NCBI RefSeq assembly: GCF_001905735.1
Contig: NZ_LISW01000009.1
Location: 307,263-371,262, forward strand
Length of the DNA: 64,000 nucleotides
Source of the DNA: Streptomyces sp. CB01249
GTDB taxonomy: Bacteria > Actinomycetota > Actinomycetes > Streptomycetales > Streptomycetaceae
Direction: 5' to 3'
Shown: positions 1 to 10,314 of the stretch, in pieces
How the letters are laid out: every line of letters begins with the position of its first letter
How positions within the stretch are numbered: the first letter of the stretch is position 1
The notes under the pieces: model-generated
What the model was told of the DNA's origin: nothing
What the model saw: the letters and a program-made list of their open reading frames with translations, nothing else
The model's database searches: none
Made by a program: the position numbers and the translations under genes

Positions 1-614
1 CGTCCACGGACTCGTTCCTCATCGTGCTGGGCAACTCGGTGCACCCGGTGCGCAACTGGCGGTCCGGCAGCGCGCCGCGGGTGGCCACCGCCAACCAGCT
101 GGCCCGGGCCGTCGCGGTCCGCCCGGCCCGGGGCCGTACCGCCTGGTTCTCCGGGATGGCGAGCGCGTCCACGGCCACCCTGGCGCTGCCCGCCCTGCCG
201 CTCGCCTCCTCGCGGGCCCGGCTGAGCTGCGCGCTGTGGTGGGACACCGAACCGGCGTCGGACTTCCTGTACCTGGAGGCTTCGGCGGACGGCGGTGCCA
301 CCTGGCAGCCGGTCCCGTTCACCACCACCCCGACCGGGCAGGGCGGGCGCCCCCGGCCCGAGGACCATCCGGACGGCTCGCTCTCCGGCTGGTCGGGCCG
401 GGTCTGGCACCGCCTGGACGCGGACCTCGCACAGTGGCGTGGCACCGGGACCGTGCTGCGATGGCGGTACACGACGGACCAGTTGTACGTGGGCCGCGGG
501 GTGTACGTGGACGCCGTACGGGTCGAGGACGGCGGCCGTACGGTCTTCGACGAGAACCGGCCGGGTGACGCCCGGCGCATCACGGCCGTGGGCTGGGCCG
601 CGTCGGCGGACTGA
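1..614 (+). CDS. C-terminal part of a probable secreted protein with an InhA-like (MAM/jelly-roll) domain
   Basis: The frame is open from base 3 and runs off the left edge, so only about the last 200 residues are visible and the GTG at 24 is not taken as the start. The visible part resembles the C-terminal beta-sandwich of immune-inhibitor-A-type and zinc-carboxypeptidase-type secreted hydrolases: a WWDTEPASDFLYLEAS stretch, then SADGGATWQPV, then GVYVDAVRVEDG near the end. These are the strand pattern of such carbohydrate- or substrate-binding modules. The catalytic part, if there is one, lies outside the window, so the enzyme class cannot be named. The gene ends 145 bases before the next start and nothing ties it to its neighbour. 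Confidence 0.55.
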   Translation, partial: STDSFLIVLGNSVHPVRNWRSGSAPRVATANQLARAVAVRPARGRTAWFSGMASASTATLALPALPLASSRARLSCALWWDTEPASDFLYLEASADGGATWQPVPFTTTPTGQGGRPRPEDHPDGSLSGWSGRVWHRLDADLAQWRGTGTVLRWRYTTDQLYVGRGVYVDAVRVEDGGRTVFDENRPGDARRITAVGWAASAD

Positions 615-759
615 CCGCCGCTCCTCCGGGGAACCGGGTGCCGGGGGCCGGAACGCACACGTCCGGCCTCCGGGATGGGTAGGCTCACGCCGCACGCCGA
701 GCGGGCGGTCCGAGCCGCGCCGCGTACGGCCCGGAACCGAACCATCGAGGATGCGCGGC

Positions 760-1749
760 ATGAGTACCTACGGCAACGGCCCCTGGGGACCGCCCGGCGG
801 GCCCGGCCCCGGACAGCCCGGCCCCGGTCCCGGACCCGGCCCGTACCCCTACCCGTACCCCGGCGGGCCGGGTGGACCGGGCGGTCCCGGCGCGGGGCCC
901 TACCCGCCGGGCGGAACCGTGCCGCCCCAGGGGCCGTACCCGCCGGGGCCGTACGGTCCGCGGCCCCCGTCGCCGTTCACGCCCCGGCCGCCGCTGTCGC
1001 GCGGACGGCGGATCCTCAAGTGCGTCTACAACCCGTTCTACGCGGCCCAGCGCGCCTTCCGCCCCTCGCGCCCGGGCACCGTCGAGGACCCGACGGTGCG
1101 CAGGATCCAGAACTGGCGGACCGGGCTCGGCATCGTCGCCTGGCTCGTCCTGGTCATGTCGTACAAGCCGGTCGACAGCGCCAAGGGTGTCGGGGAAGTG
1201 GCGGACGACAAGTTCGGCGACAGCTGGATCAGCACGCTCGTCCTGGTGTGCGCGTTCCCGTTCGTGATCGCCCTGTTCGCGTTCGCCGCGCGGGGCGCTC
1301 TGCGCGGGCTCTACCTGCGGAGGTCCCTCAAGTCCTTCGGGGCGGTGGCGGCGCTGATGGGGTCGATGGCCACGTTCCCGCTGGCGATGGCACCCGACGC
1401 GGCGACCACCGCCTTCCGCGACGCCGTCGGGACCCCCGGCAAGGTCGTGATGATCACGCTCTGCGCATGGTCGACGGGCTTCGCCCTGTACGGGATCTGG
1501 CTCTGCCTCACGCATGTGTTCCGCACGGCCGACATCCACGAGGTGCTGCCGCCGGTCCTCGCCACCTTGCTGGTCTGGGTGATGGCGGCCCTCGCCGTGT
1601 TCAACAACGAGAACGCGGATGTCCCCGCCCTGGCGCGGATCGCGTTCCTGCTCGGCGGGCCGGTGTCGGTGACGGTGCTGTCGTGCTGGGAGCTGTACCG
1701 GCTGGGCAAGTACCACGACGTGAGTGTGCGTCAGGCGCTGGGCCGCTAG
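760..1749 (+). CDS. Proline/glycine/tyrosine-rich multi-pass membrane protein, function unknown
   Basis: A 329-residue protein. Roughly residues 5-80 are a low-complexity Pro/Gly/Tyr tail with repeats such as PGPGPGPGPYPYPYPGG, probably cytoplasmic and disordered. This is followed by about five or six hydrophobic segments, for example around GLGIVAWLVLVMSY, STLVLVCAFPFVIALF and ATLLVWVMAALAVF. The start at 760 is preferred over the in-frame ATG at 751 because GAGG at 747-750 sits nine bases before 760 and directly abuts 751. Pro-rich tails on small membrane proteins are common in Streptomyces, but I recognise no enzymatic or transport motif. It is convergent with the minus-strand oxidoreductase, with 26 bases between stops. 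Confidence 0.75.
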   Translation: MSTYGNGPWGPPGGPGPGQPGPGPGPGPYPYPYPGGPGGPGGPGAGPYPPGGTVPPQGPYPPGPYGPRPPSPFTPRPPLSRGRRILKCVYNPFYAAQRAFRPSRPGTVEDPTVRRIQNWRTGLGIVAWLVLVMSYKPVDSAKGVGEVADDKFGDSWISTLVLVCAFPFVIALFAFAARGALRGLYLRRSLKSFGAVAALMGSMATFPLAMAPDAATTAFRDAVGTPGKVVMITLCAWSTGFALYGIWLCLTHVFRTADIHEVLPPVLATLLVWVMAALAVFNNENADVPALARIAFLLGGPVSVTVLSCWELYRLGKYHDVSVRQALGR

Positions 1750-1775
1750 GGCCTGTCCGCGGCGCCCCCCCCTGG

Positions 1776-3320
1776 TCACAACCCCAGCGCCGCCATCGCC
1801 GCGTTGTGGCCCGGGACCCCGCTCACCCCGCCTCCGCGCACCGCGCCCGCCCCGCACAGCAGGACGTTGGGGTGCGCGGTCTCCACGCCCCAGCGGCCGG
1901 TGGTCTCCGTGGCGTAGGGAAAGGCGAGGTCGCCGTGGAAGATGTGGCCGCCCGGCAGGCGCAGGTCGCGTTCGAGGTCGAGCGGGGTCTTCGCCTCGAT
2001 GCACGGCTGGCCGTTCGCGTCGAGTGCCAGGCAGTCGGCGAGCGGCTCCTCCAGGTGCGCGTCGAGTTCCGCGAGGGTGGCCCGGAGCAGGGTGGCGCGG
2101 GCGGTGTCGTTGTCGTCGGCGAAGAGGCGGGACGGAGTGTGCAGGCCGAAGAGGGTCAGGGTCTGGTAGCCCCGGGCGGCGAGGTCCGGGCCGAGGATCG
2201 AGGGGTCCGTCAGCGAGTGGCAGTAGATCTCGGACGGCGGTGCGGCGGGCAGCCGTCCGGCCGAGGCGTCCCGGTGGGCGGCGGCGAGCTGCCCGTACCC
2301 CTCCGCGATGTGGAACGTACCGGCGAACGCCTCGCGCGGGTCCACCGACCGGTCGCGGAGCCGGGGCAGCCGGGTGAGCAGCATGTTCACCTTGAGCTGG
2401 GCGCCCTCGGCGGGCGTCGGCGGCTCGTCCCCGAGGAGGGCGGCGAGGGCCTGCGGGGACGCGTTGACCAGGACCCGGCGTGCGCCGACGGTGTGTTCGC
2501 CGTCGTCCGTGCGTACGGTCACCTCGGCGCGCGTCCCGTCGGTGTCGATCCGCAGCGCCTCGTGACCGGTCCGGATCCGTGCGCCGGCGGCCAGGGCGGC
2601 CCCGGCGAGGGCGTCGGTGAGGGCGCCCATGCCGCCGACCGGGACGTCCCAGTCACCGGTGCCGCCGCCGATGACGTGGTAAAGGAAGCAGCGGTTCTGG
2701 AGCAGTGAGGCGTCGTGGGCGTCGGCGAACGTGCCGATCAGCGCGTCGGTGAGGACCACGCCGCGTACCAGGTCGTCCGCGAAGTGCTCCTCGACGGCGA
2801 CGCCGACGGGCTCCTCGAACAGCATGCGCCAGGCGTCCGCGTCGCCGATCCGCTCCCGCAGCGCCTCGCGGGTGGGCAGCGGTTCAGTCAGGGTCGGGAA
2901 GACGCGGCCGGCGAGCCGCCCGGTCATCGTGTAGAAGCGCTGCCACGCCTCGTACTCCCGGTCCGAACCGGTGAGCGCGGCGAAGGAGTCGCGGGTTCCC
3001 CCGCCGCCGACGAGCAGGCCGGTGGGCCGTCCGTCGCGGACGGCCGGGGTGTACGAGGACACGGTCCGCTTGCGTACGGCGAAGTCCAGGCCGAGGTCGC
3101 GGACGATCTTCCGCGGGAGCAGCGAGACCAGGTAGGAGTAGCGGGAGAGCCGGGCGTCGACCCCGGCGAAGGGCCGGGTCGAGACGGCCGCTCCTCCGGT
3201 GGCCGGGAGCCGCTCCAGGACCAGCACCCGTTGGCCGGCGCGGGCCAGATAGGCCGCCGCGACCAGGCCGTTGTGGCCACCGCCCACGATCACCGCGTCA
3301 TAGCTGTCCCGTACCGTCAT
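1776..3320 (-). CDS. FAD-dependent phytoene-desaturase-like oxidoreductase (CrtI/PYROXD2 type)
   Basis: About 514 residues, the usual length for the CrtI-like NAD(P)/FAD oxidoreductases. The N terminus has the dinucleotide-binding pattern AVIVGGGHNGLVAAAYLARAG followed by an acidic VLVLER end of the second strand. The C terminus has the second FAD contact at LLCGAGAVRGGGVSGVPG. It probably carries out an FAD-linked dehydrogenation; the substrate is unknown. The GGGHNG motif, rather than GGGIGG, is typical of the PYROXD2-like subgroup, and no carotenoid genes lie nearby. Start: ATG at 3320 opens MTVRDSYD; an in-frame GTG at 3335 exists without a clear ribosome site and would add a TTA codon. 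It lies 48 bases downstream of the kinase gene and may be read with it. Confidence 0.8.
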   Translation of the reverse strand: MTVRDSYDAVIVGGGHNGLVAAAYLARAGQRVLVLERLPATGGAAVSTRPFAGVDARLSRYSYLVSLLPRKIVRDLGLDFAVRKRTVSSYTPAVRDGRPTGLLVGGGGTRDSFAALTGSDREYEAWQRFYTMTGRLAGRVFPTLTEPLPTREALRERIGDADAWRMLFEEPVGVAVEEHFADDLVRGVVLTDALIGTFADAHDASLLQNRCFLYHVIGGGTGDWDVPVGGMGALTDALAGAALAAGARIRTGHEALRIDTDGTRAEVTVRTDDGEHTVGARRVLVNASPQALAALLGDEPPTPAEGAQLKVNMLLTRLPRLRDRSVDPREAFAGTFHIAEGYGQLAAAHRDASAGRLPAAPPSEIYCHSLTDPSILGPDLAARGYQTLTLFGLHTPSRLFADDNDTARATLLRATLAELDAHLEEPLADCLALDANGQPCIEAKTPLDLERDLRLPGGHIFHGDLAFPYATETTGRWGVETAHPNVLLCGAGAVRGGGVSGVPGHNAAMAALGL

Positions 3321-3368
3321 GCCCCTTGGTAACACGGCGCGGGCGGCCGGGCCAGGGCGTGCGGCCGG

Positions 3369-5422
<2,054 letters not shown>

Positions 5423-5441
<19 letters not shown>

Positions 5442-6358
5442 CCCTGTTGCCGCCCCCGTCGTTCAGCCCGCTGTCGCCGCACCCTCCCCGGTGCGTCCAG
5501 TATGGCTGCCTGCCTCTTCAGTGTGTACGGGGTGGGGCGGCTGCCGGGTCCGAGCCGCGCCATCGCGTTCATGATGTGACCGGGCGGAAGCCGCCAGCGC
5601 AGCCGTGCGGGAACGGCGCGGAGGAGCACCCCGGCGGCGCGCAGCCGCCGGTCGACGGCGGCGGGCGGCGGCGCCGTCCTCCCGTACAGCTCATGGGCGA
5701 ACGGCGGCAGCGACTGGTACGCGAGGGTGGCGACGCGCCGCCACAGCAGGGCCCGTACGGGGACGAGGAGCGGGGGCACGGGCGGGCGGCGCAGGAAGCT
5801 GTCGACGTCCAGCGCCTCCGGGGTGCGGGCGAGCCGGGGCCGTACGCGGGCGAAGTAGTCGGCCATCTCGGCGGTCGTCGCGGGCACCTCCTCGGGGTCG
5901 AGGCCGACGAGCCGGGCGCCGTGCCGGTGTTCGGCGAGGTACTGGTCGGCCTGCCGGGCGGTGAGCGGGTAGCCGGAGCGGCGCAGGACCTGGAGGTAGG
6001 AGTCGGCTTCGGCGCAGTGCACCCAGAGCAGCAGCTCGGGTTCGTCCACGCCGTGGACGGTTCCGGTCGCCGGGTCGGTGACCTTCAGGCGGGCGTGGAT
6101 CCTGCGGACCCGGGCGCCCGCCTTCTCGGCGGCCTCGGTGGTGCCGTAGGTGATGGTGCCGACGAAGCCCGCCGTGCGCATGAGCCGGCCCCAGGCGTCC
6201 TCGCGGAAGTCGGAGTTCTGCATCACGCCGCGCACGGCGAGGGGGTGGAGCGCCTGGAGGTAGAGGGCCCGCACTCCGGCGATCCACATCATCGGGTCGC
6301 CGTGCAGCTGCCAGGTGACCGATGCGGGTCCGAAGAGCCCGGGGTCGGCTTCCGTCAT
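5423..6358 (-). CDS. MpaB/DUF2236-family oxygenase-like protein
   Basis: A 311-residue all-helical protein of the DUF2236 family. Members include the fungal prenyl-chain cleaving MpaB and latex-clearing Lcp-type haem oxygenases. Family features are the opening WQLHGDPMMWIAGVRALYLQALHPLAVRG split over the first 45 residues, the central LLWVHCAEADSYL with conserved His, and the YDYFARVRP-like segment. Reaction and substrate here are unknown; oxidative cleavage with bound haem is a family-level inference. A GGGAGGG ribosome site lies before the ATG. It follows the amidohydrolase gene by 43 bases and overlaps the start of the TPR kinase by 19 bases, so the three are probably one transcript. Confidence 0.82.
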
Positions 6359-6401
6359 GTGCGTGTCCCTCCCGCTCGGGGCGTTCCGGCCGGTGCGGAC
6401 G

Positions 6402-7847
6402 TCAGCGGGCGCCGGGCGCGGCGGCGACGCGTTCCAGCACGGTATCGAGGTCGGCGCGGGACCACCAGGAGCCCTCCCGCAGCACCCCGGCGATCCGGCG
6501 CAGCGCGGTGTGGTCCGTCAGCGGGTCCTCGTCGAGGAGCACCAGGTCGGCGGGCATGCCGGGGGCGATGCGGCCGGACGCCTCCGGCTCGCCGAGGAAT
6601 CGGGCGGGCTCGGTCGTGGTCATGCGCAGGATGGTGAGCGGGGCGAGACCGGCCTCGGCGAGCAGGTCGAACTCGTCGTGCAGCGAGAAGCCCGGGATGA
6701 TGTGGGCCGCTCCGCAGGCGTCGGTGCCCGCGATCATCGGGACCCCGGCGTCGGCGAAGGTCCTGGTCAGCCGGAGCTGGGCGGCCCAGTGGTGGCGCAG
6801 GGCGTCGCGGGTGACGCCGGGGAGCCGGGCGAACTTCCGTACCGACTTGTCCCAGGCCCGCAGCTCCCCGGGCGCCATGTAGCGGCGCCTCGGGTCCCCG
6901 GTGTGCTCGGGGGCGTCGCCGAACTGCTGGGTGTGGACCCGGATCAGGGTGGGGCACTGCCAGGTGGTGTGCGCGGCGAAGAGGGCGGCCAGCTCCTCGG
7001 CCTTCTCCTGGTCGTACGAGCCGTCGGCGAGCTCGTAGGCGTGGGCCTCGTGCGCCGAGGTGTGGGTGGCCGGGTTCACGACCATGCCCTTGATCAGCTT
7101 CGTCACCAGCCGCTCGGCACCGGGAAACCGGAGCTTGGGGAGCGGCGGGAGCTTGCGGGTGGCGTTGCGGGCGCGTACTTCGGCCTCGCGGGAGGAGGCG
7201 GCGGCGAACACGGTGACGCCGGGGCCCAGGTGCTCGATCGACCACACCCCGCCGCGTGCCGCCTCGCGCGGGTCGAGGTCGGCCGGGAGGTGGCCGCCCA
7301 GCCGGATGCCGAGCCGGTTCGCCTCGCCGAGTGCGGCGAGGAAGGTCGCGCGGGTCGTCATGCCCGCCTTGACGAAGTTGGCGCCGTCCCGGTGCTGTTC
7401 CCGCACGGCCCGCACCGCGTCGTCGGCGGTGCTCGCGTTGAACGGGGTGAGGAGGTCGCCGGCGGTCGCCTTCAGGTCCGGGGCGCCGGTGGGCCTGGGC
7501 AGGGTGCCCTCGCGCCGGGACTTCAGGAGCGCCCGGCTGCCCGACATCTGGCGGAAGCCGGCGATGCCGTTGGCGAGCAGGAGGGCGTAGGTGCCGTCGA
7601 CGTCCTCGGGGGTGTTCAGGGCGTGCAGGTGCATGTCCATGTACGCCGGGACGGCGAACCGGCCCCGCCCGTCCACCTCGTGGCGTCCGTCGGCCGGGGT
7701 GCCGGTGGCTGTGACGGCGGTGATCCGGCCGTTCTCGGTGAGGACGTCCTGGCCGGGGGTGGCCGTCCCGTCCAGCGGGTCCACCACGGTGACGTCCCTG
7801 ACCACTACCCGGCCGGTGACCGGTGAGGGGTCCACGTACCTGCTCAT
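6402..7847 (-). CDS. Metal-dependent amidohydrolase, imidazolonepropionase-like
   Basis: A 481-residue amidohydrolase-superfamily protein. A small beta-sandwich half precedes the metal motif MDMHLHAL (HxH). Later parts of the barrel are marked by NFVKAGM, GHLP, EHLGPG and the Asp ligand in GTDACGAAH. A second beta-sandwich near the C terminus ends with PADLVLLDEDPL, as in cyclic-imide or peptide-hydrolysing members of this group. The start at 7847 is chosen over upstream codons because an AGGAGA ribosome site lies just before MSRYVDPSP. It sits 35 bases downstream of a second, unrelated amidohydrolase in the catabolic operon, which suggests C-N or lactone hydrolysis of a pathway intermediate. 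The true substrate is not deducible. Confidence 0.85.
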   Translation of the reverse strand: MSRYVDPSPVTGRVVVRDVTVVDPLDGTATPGQDVLTENGRITAVTATGTPADGRHEVDGRGRFAVPAYMDMHLHALNTPEDVDGTYALLLANGIAGFRQMSGSRALLKSRREGTLPRPTGAPDLKATAGDLLTPFNASTADDAVRAVREQHRDGANFVKAGMTTRATFLAALGEANRLGIRLGGHLPADLDPREAARGGVWSIEHLGPGVTVFAAASSREAEVRARNATRKLPPLPKLRFPGAERLVTKLIKGMVVNPATHTSAHEAHAYELADGSYDQEKAEELAALFAAHTTWQCPTLIRVHTQQFGDAPEHTGDPRRRYMAPGELRAWDKSVRKFARLPGVTRDALRHHWAAQLRLTRTFADAGVPMIAGTDACGAAHIIPGFSLHDEFDLLAEAGLAPLTILRMTTTEPARFLGEPEASGRIAPGMPADLVLLDEDPLTDHTALRRIAGVLREGSWWSRADLDTVLERVAAAPGAR

Positions 7848-7882
7848 GTCTCTCCTGGCTGTCGTCGTCGTGGGGCCGGTCG

Positions 7883-8827
7883 TCACACCGCGAACAGGCG
7901 CTGTGCGTTACGGGTGGTGAGGTCGCGCCAGGTGTCGGTGGCGGAGGGCGGGGCCGCCGCGTCGACGGAGGCGATCTGGGCGCGGGCCGCCTCGGCGGGG
8001 GTCCAGCAGTAGTCGCTGCCGTAGAGCAGGCGCTCGGTGGAGAACGCGGCGTCGAGGGCCGGGATCTGGCGGGGGAACGGCGTCCCGGCCATGTCGTACC
8101 AGAGGCGGCCGAGCTGTTCCACGGCGCCGGGCCCGTCCCCGCCGCCCGTGAGCGTACGGAACAGGTCGATGCGGTCCGCGAGCAGCGGCAGCGCTCCCCC
8201 GCCGTGGGTCAGCACCCAGCGGATCCGGGGGTGGCGGGTGAACACGCCGCGCAGCAGCAGGTCGCTCGCGGCGCGGGCGGTGTCGAAGAGGAATTCCAGC
8301 ATCGGGCGCGGGCGTCCGAGCGCGGTCTCGTCCGCGTGCGGCGGCGAGGTGGGGTGGACGAAGACGAGGGCGCCGCGCGAGTCGAGCGCCTCCCACAGCG
8401 GTTCGAGTCGGGGATCGCCCGGGTAGAGGCCGTGGTGGTTGGTCTCCACGGCGATCCCGTCGGCGCCGAGCACGTCGAGCGCGTACGCGGCCTCGGTGAG
8501 CGCGCCCTCCACGTCGGGCAGCGGCAGGGAGGCGAACTGGCCGAAGCGGTGCGGGTGTCCGGCGCGGACGCGGGCGCCGTATTCGTTGACCTGCCGGGCC
8601 AGGGCGCGGGCCGCGCGGTCGTCCCCGAAGTGCACGCCGGGCGAGGAGACGGAGAGGTAGGACTTGGCGATTCCCGCGTCGTCCATCAGGTCGAGGTGCC
8701 GCTCGACGCTCCACGAGGGCCAGCCGGGCATGCCGTCGGGGTGTTCGATCCCGGCGGACCGGGCGGCGTCGGCGTAGGCGTCGGTGACGAAGTGGGCGTG
8801 GACGTCGATGAGTCCGGTCCGGGTCAT
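7883..8827 (-). CDS. Amidohydrolase 2 family protein (ACMSD / resorcylate-decarboxylase type)
   Basis: A 314-residue TIM-barrel protein of the amidohydrolase_2 group, which contains 2-amino-3-carboxymuconate-6-semialdehyde decarboxylase and gamma-resorcylate decarboxylase. It opens with IDVHAHFVTDAY, holding the HxH metal ligands. It then has VETNHHGLYPGDP, the His-bearing WVLTHGGGALP, and the Asp ligand in LLYGSDYCWTP. Members decarboxylate aromatic or ring-cleaved acids, or hydrolyse lactones. AAGGAG precedes the ATG. It lies 28 bases below the NTF2-like gene and 35 bases above the second amidohydrolase, which fits a non-oxidative decarboxylation or hydrolysis step in the same pathway. Sure of family, not of reaction. 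Confidence 0.87.
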   Translation of the reverse strand: MTRTGLIDVHAHFVTDAYADAARSAGIEHPDGMPGWPSWSVERHLDLMDDAGIAKSYLSVSSPGVHFGDDRAARALARQVNEYGARVRAGHPHRFGQFASLPLPDVEGALTEAAYALDVLGADGIAVETNHHGLYPGDPRLEPLWEALDSRGALVFVHPTSPPHADETALGRPRPMLEFLFDTARAASDLLLRGVFTRHPRIRWVLTHGGGALPLLADRIDLFRTLTGGGDGPGAVEQLGRLWYDMAGTPFPRQIPALDAAFSTERLLYGSDYCWTPAEAARAQIASVDAAAPPSATDTWRDLTTRNAQRLFAV

Positions 8828-8855
8828 GGGTGCTCCTTGCGGTGGGGCCGGCGGT

Positions 8856-9437
8856 TCAGCCGGCGAGCCACTTCAGCGTGTCGTCGTAGAAGGCGGCGGT
8901 CTGCTCCGGGCGGTCGTCGCCCAGCAGTTCGCCGGAGACGGGGTAGCCGCGCCGGTCGAGGTGCCAGGCGAGGATCGCGTAGGGCGCCCGGAACGGCGCG
9001 AGGTCCCGCGCGGTGAGGGGCACGGGGGTGCCGGGCAGTACGGGCGCGATGGTGTCCCGTTCGTAGACGCAGTCCAGCCGGGCGATGGCCCACCGGCCCG
9101 CGCGCCGCTCCAGCCGGTGCACGATCCGGGTGTACGAGACGAGGTCCACGGCCACCCCGTCCAGCTCGGTGCGCACCTCGATGGCGGCGGGCAGTTCCGC
9201 GAACGCCCGGTCCGCCGCGATCCGCACGACGGGCGGCGAGAGACGGTGCACACTGGCGTCGCCGCGCCCGGCCATGCGCGCGGAGGCGTCCACGAATCCG
9301 GGGCCGGAGCCCCGGTACCAGCTGAGGTTCACCGCGGAGTCGGGCCAGTAGCACTCGCGCATCCGGTCCCACCAGCCCCGGTCCCGCGCCTGGCGCTCGC
9401 GCAGGACGGTTTGCGTGACGCTTTCGGTGTCCGTCAT
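8856..9437 (-). CDS. NTF2-like (SnoaL-type) protein
   Basis: About 193 residues with the cone-shaped NTF2-like fold pattern: an N-terminal helix with RERQARDRGWWDRMRECY, then alternating strands including VHRLSPPVVRI, AVDLVSYTRIVHRLERR and the RWAIARLDCVYERD strand. Such proteins act as small isomerases, dehydratases or hydroxylation helpers and often accompany aromatic oxygenases. The start at 9437 (MTDTESV) is chosen for the GGGAGA before it; the open frame continues upstream without a ribosome site. It sits between the flavin reductase (32-base gap) and the ACMSD-type amidohydrolase (28-base gap), so it is a pathway member rather than a free-standing gene. Confidence 0.8.
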   Translation of the reverse strand: MTDTESVTQTVLRERQARDRGWWDRMRECYWPDSAVNLSWYRGSGPGFVDASARMAGRGDASVHRLSPPVVRIAADRAFAELPAAIEVRTELDGVAVDLVSYTRIVHRLERRAGRWAIARLDCVYERDTIAPVLPGTPVPLTARDLAPFRAPYAILAWHLDRRGYPVSGELLGDDRPEQTAAFYDDTLKWLAG

Positions 9438-9469
9438 GGGTTCTCCCGTGGGCGCGTCGTCGGCGGCGG

Positions 9470-10030
9470 TCAGCGGTCCCACCAGCCGAAGGAGTGGGTG
9501 GGTGCGTGGACCGCGTGCGCGCGGTCGAGGCGGACCAGCCGGCCCCGGTGGAAGAGGAGCGGGCGGCGCGGTCCGTCGGCGGCGGCCAGGTCCAGGACGC
9601 GGCCGATCACCATCACATGGTCACCCGCCGGAACGCTTCCTTCCACAGCGCAGGTGAGCCAGGCCGCCGCACCGCCGAGCCGGGGCGGCCCGTCCGGCGG
9701 GTACGCCCAGTCGCCGGTGGCGAAGCGGTCCGGGGTCCGGCGCGCGAAGGCCGCGCACACCTCCTGCTGGTCCTCGGCCAGGACGTTGACGCCGAACCGC
9801 CCGGCGCCCGCGATGGCCTCCGCGCTGGCCGAGGCAGTGCCCGCCCAGAACGCGACCAGGGGCGGTTCCAGGGACACGGAGGTGAAGCTGCCGACGGTGA
9901 CGCCGACCGGGCCGGCGTCCGTCGTGGCGGTCACCACGCAGACCGAGGTCGGCACATGGCCCAGGACGTGGCGGAAGGCCGAGGCGGCGGGGGCGGTGAG
10001 GGGCGGGGGCGTCCCGGTCGGGGCGGACAT
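9470..10030 (-). CDS. Flavin reductase, small component of a two-component monooxygenase
   Basis: About 186 residues, the normal size of HpaC-type flavin:NAD(P)H reductases. The split-barrel flavin-binding pattern is clear: RHVLGHVPTSVCVVTA, GVTVGSFTSVSLEPPLV, FGVNVLAEDQ and the late GDHVMVIGRVLDL. It reduces FMN or FAD with NAD(P)H and hands it to an oxygenase. The probable oxygenase is the divergent gene starting at 10315. Start is slightly open: ATG at 10030 is used, but AGGAGG stands only five bases before an in-frame GTG at 10036. It is the first gene of the minus-strand catabolic operon. Confidence 0.9.
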   Translation of the reverse strand: MSAPTGTPPPLTAPAASAFRHVLGHVPTSVCVVTATTDAGPVGVTVGSFTSVSLEPPLVAFWAGTASASAEAIAGAGRFGVNVLAEDQQEVCAAFARRTPDRFATGDWAYPPDGPPRLGGAAAWLTCAVEGSVPAGDHVMVIGRVLDLAAADGPRRPLLFHRGRLVRLDRAHAVHAPTHSFGWWDR

Positions 10031-10160
10031 GGGCACAGCGGCCTCCTGCGGTGGGTGGGGTCCGGGCTCTGGTTCCAGTGATTCCACGGGCCGCCGCCCG
10101 CCGCACTGGGCCGGGAGGCCAAGCCGGGCGGGCCCGTCCTGGCGGCGGGCCCAAAGGACC

Positions 10161-10176
10161 GCCGGACTGGTCCGGC
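10161..10176. promoter_or_regulatory. 16-bp palindrome in the divergent reductase/oxygenase promoter region
   Basis: GCCGGAC-TG-GTCCGGC is a perfect 7-bp inverted repeat with a two-base centre. It lies midway in the 278-base gap between the flavin reductase (minus) and the HpaB-like oxygenase (plus). Position and symmetry suggest an operator shared by both promoters. High GC makes chance palindromes more likely, and the regulator is not known. The rest of this gap shows no other clear structure. Confidence 0.35.
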
Positions 10177-10314
10177 AGCGCAGGGGACGAACCGGGATCT
10201 GTGCTCCGGGACCGGGGACAGCCGGGCGGACGAGGCGTGCAATCCCCCCAGCGGACCCCGTCGCGGCAGTCGCCCGGGGCCGCCGTCTGAGCCGTACGAC
10301 GCCCGGAGGACACC

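Noticed and set aside
24..614. Complete gene starting at GTG 24
   Set aside because: The same frame is open to the window edge, and the visible domain looks like the end of a longer protein.
1776..3320. Carotenoid biosynthesis gene
   Set aside because: The protein is CrtI-like in fold, but no phytoene synthase, GGPP synthase or cyclase genes are near, and the motif fits the PYROXD2-like subgroup.
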